Below, one piece after another: positions 59,008-64,000 of a stretch of 64,000 nt of DNA. Each line of letters begins with the position of its first letter. Within the stretch, counting starts at the first letter, position 1. The DNA lies in the NCBI GenBank assembly GCA_947164985.1, contig CAMUYI010000002.1:124001-188000 (forward strand), given 5' to 3'. The translations under genes were made by a program, and so were the position numbers. Source of the stretch: an uncultured Bacteroidales bacterium. Its GTDB lineage: Bacteria; Bacteroidota; Bacteroidia; Bacteroidales; Paludibacteraceae. The notes under the pieces are model-generated. The model was not told where the DNA came from. It saw only the letters and a list, made by a program, of their open reading frames with translations, and searched no databases.

Positions 59008-59756
59008 CGTGCAGCGATAATTGCCAAGAACTTCTCCGCTACGAGTGCTGCTCCACCGATCAGACCACCGTCGATGTCCGGGCAAGCGAACAACTCTGCG
59101 GCGTTCTTCTCGTTGCAGCTACCGCCGTACAGGATCGTTGTGTCCTCAGCGGCCTCTTTGCCGTATTTCTCTGCTACGAGGCTGCGGATATACGCGTGGA
59201 TCTCCTGTGCCTGTTCCGGCGTTGCGGTCAGACCCGTACCGATAGCCCATACCGGTTCGTAAGCCAGTACGATATGCTTCCATTCCTCTGCGCTCAGACC
59301 GAATACAGAACCCTCGAGTTGTGCTTTAACAACTTCATTCTGCTTGCCTGCCTCACGCTCTTCTTTTACCTCACCGATACAGAAGATCACTTTCAGACCG
59401 TTAGCCAATGCCAGACGTACCTTCTCAGCCAGCATCTCATAGCTCTCTGCGTAGTACTGACGACGCTCCGAGTGACCCAGGATCACGTACTCAGCACCGG
59501 TCGATTTAACCATCTCTGCACTTACCTCACCGGTGTATGCACCCTTCTCGTGATCTGCGCAGTTTTCTGCAGCTACTTTGATAGCCGAACCCTTCAGCAA
59601 CTCACTTACTGTTGCCAAGTGGATGAACGGCGTACCGATCACTACAGCACATTTCGGGTTCTTCACTGCTTCTTTCAACTCGGTAGCCAATGCTACACCT
59701 TCCTGCAGGTTCTTGTTCATTTTCCAGTTACCTGCAACCATTTTAATTCTTGCCAT
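59004..59756 (-). CDS. tpiA: Triosephosphate isomerase
   Basis: Interconverts dihydroxyacetone phosphate and glyceraldehyde 3-phosphate; 250 aa, normal length. Motifs: [11 protein letters not shown] (Asn and Lys of the active site), [40 protein letters not shown] (catalytic His), [25 protein letters not shown] (catalytic Glu and loop 6), [10 protein letters not shown] and [10 protein letters not shown]. Confidence 0.98.
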   Translation of the reverse strand: MARIKMVAGNWKMNKNLQEGVALATELKEAVKNPKCAVVIGTPFIHLATVSELLKGSAIKVAAENCADHEKGAYTGEVSAEMVKSTGAEYVILGHSERRQYYAESYEMLAEKVRLALANGLKVIFCIGEVKEEREAGKQNEVVKAQLEGSVFGLSAEEWKHIVLAYEPVWAIGTGLTATPEQAQEIHAYIRSLVAEKYGKEAAEDTTILYGGSCNEKNAAELFACPDIDGGLIGGAALVAEKFLAIIAAR

Positions 59757-59762
59757 ATTCTA

Positions 59763-59797
59763 TAAACTTTAAACTTTAAACTTTCAACTTTCAACTA
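59763..59797. repeat. Heptamer array, TAAACTT/TCAACTT type
   Basis: Five units between tpiA and the BT_3928-like gene, including part of the stop codon of the latter (59795-59797). Confidence 0.9.
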
Positions 59798-60889
59798 TAG
59801 TTGCCGAACATTCTGTTTGGCAACGATCGTTCCGTTTTGCACGACAAACACACCCGGGTTGGCACGTACAATCGTCTTCAGCGTCACGGGATCAATCGTG
59901 CAGAATGCGTTCTCGTCGATCGCGTACTCCATGCAGAAATCCTCGATCTCTGCTTCGCCTGAACCCGTCAAGATATAACAAAGTACGTTCTCTTCGAGCA
60001 GTCGTTTTACTTTATCAATCTGCTTGCGGTCGGTCTTATTCAGGTCATACATCGCAATCAGCGTCACCGGTTCTTCGCTTTCCAAGATATCATAAGTCAA
60101 GTCCTCAAAATCCATGTTCAGGATCTCAAAATCATGGATCGGCGCTACGTATCCTTTCTTAATCAGTTTTGATTTCTGGTCCACAAACTTCCACGACGGG
60201 TCAGTGGAAGGATAATTCTCCAGCGTGAACTCCTGTTGTATGCCGTCTTTCTCATAGATCAGCGTCACCTCATATTGATCCGGTTCAGCGTCCTCCGGAA
60301 TCTCCATCAGGGTAGGGATATGATTGCCGATCTTGTACGGTCTGAAGTCTATCGGCGGTAGATGGGTATAGCTATATCCCATGATACCGGCTACAGCGCC
60401 AGCACCCAACAGCACGATGATCAACTCCATCCACCAACTCCACAAAGCCGGTATCGCTTTCTTGCAGCATAGCAAGATGATCACCAAGCTCAGGAATACC
60501 ACGTTCTTCCAGAATGTCTGCCAATTGGTCAGCACCAACGCGTCACCGAAACAACCGCAGTCACTCACCGGATTCGTCAGCGCGATCCAGAGCGTCAGCG
60601 GGGTCATCACCAGATAGAACGCAAGCGCCAACCAACTCGTCACCTGCGTACGTACGTTCGTTAACATACATACGCCTAAGATCCACTCGGTCGCAATCAG
60701 ACATACCGCTGCTATTCCTGCCAAAGGCAGCAGGTCAGTAAAGAACCCGCCAAAAGCCTTCAGATAATCTTCGATCTTATACACCGTGCCCAGCGGATCT
60801 ACCGCCTTTACGAATCCCGAGAACAGGAATGTCAAAGCGAGTAGGGTACGTGCTGTCGAACCAATGATATGTGCCGGTTTAATAGTCAT
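59795..60889 (-). CDS. BT_3928-type membrane protein (DoxX/MauE-like N-terminus)
   Basis: A 364-residue protein. Residues 10-170 hold about five membrane helices with DoxX/MauE-like features (RTLLALTFLFSGFVKAVDPLGTVYKIEDYL; SDCGCFGDALVLTNWQTFWKNVVF with a conserved Cys pair). The C-terminal half is soluble and thioredoxin-like in outline (PVTLIAMYDLNKTDRKQIDKVKRLLEENVLCYILTGS; NPGVFVVQNGTIVAKQN) but lacks a CxxC motif. Position next to tpiA and DUF1599 matches the arrangement I recall from Bacteroides. A role in redox or quinone-linked thiol chemistry is only an inference. Confidence 0.85.
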   Translation of the reverse strand: MTIKPAHIIGSTARTLLALTFLFSGFVKAVDPLGTVYKIEDYLKAFGGFFTDLLPLAGIAAVCLIATEWILGVCMLTNVRTQVTSWLALAFYLVMTPLTLWIALTNPVSDCGCFGDALVLTNWQTFWKNVVFLSLVIILLCCKKAIPALWSWWMELIIVLLGAGAVAGIMGYSYTHLPPIDFRPYKIGNHIPTLMEIPEDAEPDQYEVTLIYEKDGIQQEFTLENYPSTDPSWKFVDQKSKLIKKGYVAPIHDFEILNMDFEDLTYDILESEEPVTLIAMYDLNKTDRKQIDKVKRLLEENVLCYILTGSGEAEIEDFCMEYAIDENAFCTIDPVTLKTIVRANPGVFVVQNGTIVAKQNVRQL

Positions 60890-60892
60890 TTT

Positions 60893-60920
60893 TAATTCTT
60901 AATTTTTAATTTTTAATTCT
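60893..60920. repeat. Heptamer array, TAATTCT/TAATTTT type
   Basis: Four units between the BT_3928-like and DUF1599 genes; DUF1599 ends inside it. Confidence 0.9.
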
Positions 60921-61449
60921 CATAGTGAATCAGATCGAAGATCGCATAATTCACTATGTCAAAATAATTGCCTTCCACACCTTCGGAAACAATAGTCTTG
61001 CCGTTATTAGCCAAGATGGTCTTGATGCGGATCACTTTCGCCATAATCATATCGACGATCCCTTCTTTACTCATCTCCCGCCATGCCTCACCGTAATCGT
61101 GGTTCTTACGCATCATCAACTCCTTGGCCTCGTTCAGCACCATGTCGTATTGCTCCATTGCCTCGTCATTGCTCATGTCGATAGCATCTTTATAACCCTT
61201 GCGACCCTGAATGATCGCCGTGATGCCGTAGTTGACGATAGCACGCAGGTTGCCCTCGATATCATCGCCCACCAGACTCACACCCGTCTCTTGCCGTTGA
61301 CGGATATTACAAACCTTGATATAGATCTGGTCCGTGATGCCAAACAGACGGAAGATACGCCAAGACGCACCATAATCGCTCATCTTATCAACGAATATCG
61401 CCCGACATTTCGCCGTCACGGCATCAAATTGTTTATTTGTATCTGCCAT
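60913..61449 (-). CDS. DUF1599 family protein
   Basis: A 178-residue soluble protein with two copies of the domain: DAVTAKCRAIFVDKMSDYGASWRIFR near the N-terminus and MVLNEAKELMMRKNHDYGEAWREM in the second half; each repeat has K-(x)n-DYG-x-x-W-R. The function is unknown. The pairing with the tpiA cluster is conserved in Bacteroidales as far as I remember. Confidence 0.9.
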   Translation of the reverse strand: MADTNKQFDAVTAKCRAIFVDKMSDYGASWRIFRLFGITDQIYIKVCNIRQRQETGVSLVGDDIEGNLRAIVNYGITAIIQGRKGYKDAIDMSNDEAMEQYDMVLNEAKELMMRKNHDYGEAWREMSKEGIVDMIMAKVIRIKTILANNGKTIVSEGVEGNYFDIVNYAIFDLIHYEN

Positions 61450-61477
61450 AAATTACCAATTACAAATTACCAATTAA
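61450..61477. repeat. Heptamer array, AAATTAC/CAATTAC type
   Basis: Four units between DUF1599 and hisS; hisS terminates inside it (stop at 61460-61462), so the array encodes the C-terminal IGNL. Confidence 0.88.
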
Positions 61478-62767
61478 CTCGTCAAGAGTTACCTGTTTTT
61501 GTTCACCGCTTGCCATGTTCTTTAGCATGACTGTGTTGGTCTCCATCTCATTGCCTCCCACGATCGCTACATACGGGATCTGCTTGTCGTCTGCATAGCC
61601 CATCTGCTTCTTCATCTTGGTCGGTTCCGGGTACACTTCCACGGCTATTCCTTTAGCCCGCAGCTCCTTAGCCCACTTCAACGCATACTTTAATTCCTTC
61701 GCACCAAAGGTTGCGAAGAGCACCTGTGTAGTAGATTGTAGTTCCTTCGGGAATAAATCCAACTCCGTCAGTACATCGTAGATACGGTCTGCACCAAACG
61801 AGATACCTACGCCCGACACGCCCGGCAAACCGAAGATACCCGTCAGGTTATCATATCGACCGCCACCCGTGATCGAACCCATCTGCACGTCCAGCGCCTT
61901 CACTTCGAAGATCGCCCCCGTGTAGTAATTCAGTCCGCGTGCCAAGCACAGATCCAATTCAATGTCCAATGTACAATTTACAATGTACAATTCATCGAAG
62001 ATGGTCTCCATCTCCTCGACACCCTTCAGACCCGTCTCGCTGTTCGCTAAGATGGTCTTGAGTGCTGCCAATTTCTCAGCTGTTGTGCCGCTGAGGTTCA
62101 AGATCGGCTGTAACTTAGCCACCTGCTCTGCATTCAGTCCGCGTTCTACCAACTCCGCATTCACGGCCTCTACACCGATCTTGTCCAGTTTGTCGATCGC
62201 CACGGTGATATCCACCATCTTTTCCGGCGCACCGATCACCTCGGCGATACCGGCTAAGATCTTACGGTTGTTGATATGCAGGCACACGTTGATGCCCAGG
62301 CGCTTATACACCTCTTCTACGATCTGAATCAACTCCAACTCGCCCAGCAGACTGTCACTACCGATCACATCCACGTCACACTGATAGAACTCACGGTAAC
62401 GACCTTTCTGCGGACGATCCGCACGCCATACCGGCTGAATCTGGTAGCGCTTGAACGGAAAAGCAATCTCCTCGCGGTGCTGCACCACATAGCGTGCAAA
62501 AGGAACGGTCAGATCGTACCGCAAACCCTTCTCCGGTGCCAAACCGGCTTTCTCACCGCTGTTCTGGATGCGGAAGAGCAACTTATCACCTTCCTCACCG
62601 TACTTACCCATCAGCGTACCGATATTCTCCATCGCCGGCGTCTCAATCTGCTGAAAACCATATAGACTGAACACACCTTTGATCGTATCAAAGATATAAT
62701 TACGACGCGCCATCTCCACTTGTCCGAAATCCCGCGTGCCTTTTGGTATACTTGGTTTCTGTGCCAT
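61460..62767 (-). CDS. hisS: Histidyl-tRNA synthetase
   Basis: Class II synthetase, 435 aa. Motifs: motif 1 region ([23 protein letters not shown]), motif 2 ([25 protein letters not shown]), the histidine-specific [14 protein letters not shown], motif 3 ([17 protein letters not shown]), and a C-terminal anticodon-binding domain ([25 protein letters not shown]). An in-frame heptamer array encodes about residues 258-271 ([14 protein letters not shown]), directly before the ARGLNYYTG motif. Confidence 0.97.
   Translation of the reverse strand: MAQKPSIPKGTRDFGQVEMARRNYIFDTIKGVFSLYGFQQIETPAMENIGTLMGKYGEEGDKLLFRIQNSGEKAGLAPEKGLRYDLTVPFARYVVQHREEIAFPFKRYQIQPVWRADRPQKGRYREFYQCDVDVIGSDSLLGELELIQIVEEVYKRLGINVCLHINNRKILAGIAEVIGAPEKMVDITVAIDKLDKIGVEAVNAELVERGLNAEQVAKLQPILNLSGTTAEKLAALKTILANSETGLKGVEEMETIFDELYIVNCTLDIELDLCLARGLNYYTGAIFEVKALDVQMGSITGGGRYDNLTGIFGLPGVSGVGISFGADRIYDVLTELDLFPKELQSTTQVLFATFGAKELKYALKWAKELRAKGIAVEVYPEPTKMKKQMGYADDKQIPYVAIVGGNEMETNTVMLKNMASGEQKQVTLDELIGNL
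61954..61995. repeat. Heptamer array, AATGTAC/AATTTAC type, in hisS
   Basis: About six units; read on the minus strand in frame as [12 protein letters not shown]. Same unit as the array before pyrH (57672-57706). Confidence 0.88.
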
Positions 62768-62772
62768 AATCT

Positions 62773-62807
62773 CAATTTTCCATTTTCAATTTTCAATTTT
62801 CAATTAG
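62773..62807. repeat. Heptamer array, CAATTTT type
   Basis: Five units between hisS and waaA, including the waaA stop. Confidence 0.9.
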
Positions 62808-64000
62808 CTCCAAAAATCTGTTCGTAGATTTTTGCCGTAGCGCCTAATTCGCTCTCCACATATTGTGCAGCCTTAGCACCTATCTCTTCGTGATTCGCAA
62901 AAGCCGTTTCGATCGCATCTTCGAGTTCTGCATAATTGCTGATGCTCCGTCCTGCACCGGCATCAATCAAGCCCTGTGCTTCGCGGAAATGGTGGTAGTT
63001 CGGTCCAAACAGCACCGGCACACCATACACCGCCGCTTCAATCGTGTTGTGGATACCTACGCCGAAACCGCCACCGATATAGGCCACTTGTCCGAACCGG
63101 TAAATCGAGGATAGCAATCCGATCGTATCCAGCACCATCACCTGTGCGTGCTTCAGTATATTCACGCGACTCTCATTGGAAGGCATACTACTGATCACAG
63201 AGTACTTCACAATCTTTCCCTCAAAGAGGTTAAATATGAAGTGCAAATGCTCCTCATTGATCTCGTGTGGCACCAAGATAATTTTTAATTTTTCATTTTG
63301 AATTTTTAATTGCGCTAATAGCGCCTCATCCTTCGGCCATGTGCTACCTGCCACCAACCCCCGTTCAGCCCCTTCCACAAACTGCGCAATCGGTGTGAAC
63401 CGGTCTCCTGTAACCCGTAACCCGTCTTCCATAACCCGTTTCACCCGATCAAACCGCGTATCGCCTGTCACCGTGCAGTTCGCTATCCCGTGCTCCGCTA
63501 ATAACGCGCGCGACGCCTCGTCTTGTACATACAGGTGCGTGAAGCACTTCAGCAGGTTGAGCGAACTCTTGCCGTACCAATGGAAGAACCGTTGGGTAGG
63601 GCGGAAGATAGCACTGATGCTGTAGGTCGGAATACCGCGTTTCTTGAGTACACGCAGGTACGGCGGCCAGAACTCATACTTCACAAACAGCACCTTACTC
63701 GGCTGCAACGCATCCAAGAACTTATTCGCATTATGCCGGTTAGGGAAGGGCAGATAGAACACCCCGTCCACCAACTCATAGTTCTTCCTTAACTCATACC
63801 CAGACGGCGAAAAGAAAGTGAGAACAATTTTTAATTTTTCATTTTTAATTTTTAATTGTTCTATGATCGGCCTTGCCTGCTCGAATTCACCTACCGAAGC
63901 CGAGTGGATCCATATGGCTCCCCTCAACGCCTGTAATTGGGCGATGTGCTCCTTGTCCAGCGCCTCCCGCTGGCCCTTCAACAGTGCGATGATTTTCTTT
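62800..64000 (-). CDS. waaA: 3-deoxy-D-manno-octulosonic acid transferase (Kdo transferase), 5' end outside the window
   Basis: Adds Kdo to lipid A precursor at the inner membrane (GT30). The frame is open to the window edge (KKIIALLKGQREALDKE), so the N-terminal membrane anchor is missing. Motifs: WIHSASVGEFEQARPIIEQL, SPSGYELRKNYELVDGVFYLPFPNR, GSTWPKDEALL, LVPHEINEEHL, and YIGGGFGVGIHNTIEAAVYGVPVLFGPNY. It holds three in-frame heptamer arrays; two give nearly the same peptide, [10 protein letters not shown] and LKIQNEKLKI, and the third gives DGLRVTGD. Confidence 0.95.
   Translation of the reverse strand, partial: KKIIALLKGQREALDKEHIAQLQALRGAIWIHSASVGEFEQARPIIEQLKIKNEKLKIVLTFFSPSGYELRKNYELVDGVFYLPFPNRHNANKFLDALQPSKVLFVKYEFWPPYLRVLKKRGIPTYSISAIFRPTQRFFHWYGKSSLNLLKCFTHLYVQDEASRALLAEHGIANCTVTGDTRFDRVKRVMEDGLRVTGDRFTPIAQFVEGAERGLVAGSTWPKDEALLAQLKIQNEKLKIILVPHEINEEHLHFIFNLFEGKIVKYSVISSMPSNESRVNILKHAQVMVLDTIGLLSSIYRFGQVAYIGGGFGVGIHNTIEAAVYGVPVLFGPNYHHFREAQGLIDAGAGRSISNYAELEDAIETAFANHEEIGAKAAQYVESELGATAKIYEQIFGAN
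63279..63313. repeat. Heptamer array, TAATTTT type, in waaA
   Basis: Five units. Read in frame as LKIQNEKLKI; the TCATTTT unit (AAAATGA on the coding strand) avoids a TAA. Confidence 0.92.
63403..63437. repeat. Heptamer array, GTAACCC type, in waaA
   Basis: Five units (GTCTCCT, GTAACCC, GTAACCC, GTCTTCC, ATAACCC), in frame as VMEDGLRVTGD. Reverse complement of the wecB insert type (2281). Confidence 0.88.
63825..63859. repeat. Heptamer array, TAATTTT type, in waaA
   Basis: Five units in frame as [12 protein letters not shown]; again one TCATTTT unit removes the in-frame stop. Confidence 0.92.

Overview
The window reads as chromosomal DNA of a Bacteroidales bacterium, probably an uncultured gut-type lineage; I cannot place the family. 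Evidence: seven promoters of the Bacteroidetes type (TTG, then 20 bp, then TAnnTTTG), a cobalamin riboswitch feeding a BtuB / BtuG-like / DUF4465 / BtuF surface uptake locus, paired Wza-like export lipoproteins with a BY-kinase, a SusA-like GH13 enzyme, KorAB, an NADP-type GdhA, and family proteins typical of the order (BT_3928-type, DUF1599, DUF3109, DUF1846). No transposase, prophage or CRISPR array is visible, and no stretch longer than 300 bases lacks a gene.

Layout. 1-2.2 kb: an accessory edge with an AT-rich truncated orphan, a 48-residue Cys-rich protein, an 11-bp tandem array and a RhuM family gene. 2.2-10.5 kb: wecB, gdhA, a receiver/PPDK_N protein, a Na/Pi symporter and a SIMPL protein. 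10.5-14 kb (minus): ppdK and an SDR. 14.2-23.9 kb: a surface polysaccharide operon (gmd, fcl, deacetylase, WlbA-like dehydrogenase, two export lipoproteins, a Wzc-like kinase with Gly/Tyr-rich tails, DUF1846). 23.9-29.8 kb: a B12-riboswitch-controlled cobalamin uptake locus. 29.7-36.2 kb (minus): a Cys-rich CWC protein, GH13 amylase, YihY, rnpB fused end to end with tRNA-Gly(CCC), and two envelope proteins. 36.4-49 kb: gyrA, TPR protein, ruvX, def, mntP, DUF3109, cinA, OmpA-like, phosphoesterase, CPA2 antiporter and a small barrel protein. 48.4-53 kb: a 1518-residue protein that appears to join a TamB-like translocator to an Omp85 barrel. 53-56 kb: korAB. 56-64 kb (minus): rsgA, frr, pyrH, gamma-carbonic anhydrase, tpiA, BT_3928-like, DUF1599, hisS and the truncated waaA.

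The most unusual property crosses gene boundaries: about 35 short tandem arrays, all with a 7-bp unit but with many different unit sequences (AATTAAG, CAATTTT, AAATCAC, TTCTGAA, GGTTACG and others), lie between genes, over start and stop codons, in frame inside at least a dozen proteins, and twice inside RNase P RNA. In-frame AT-rich arrays carry the single substitution that removes the TAA stop, so unrelated proteins share the peptide [10 protein letters not shown]. The pattern resembles the heptanucleotide STRR repeats known from cyanobacteria; I know of no description in Bacteroidales. A second repeat class, hairpins with 3-nt loops (GTCAC-GNA-GTGAC type), clusters between frr and rsgA.
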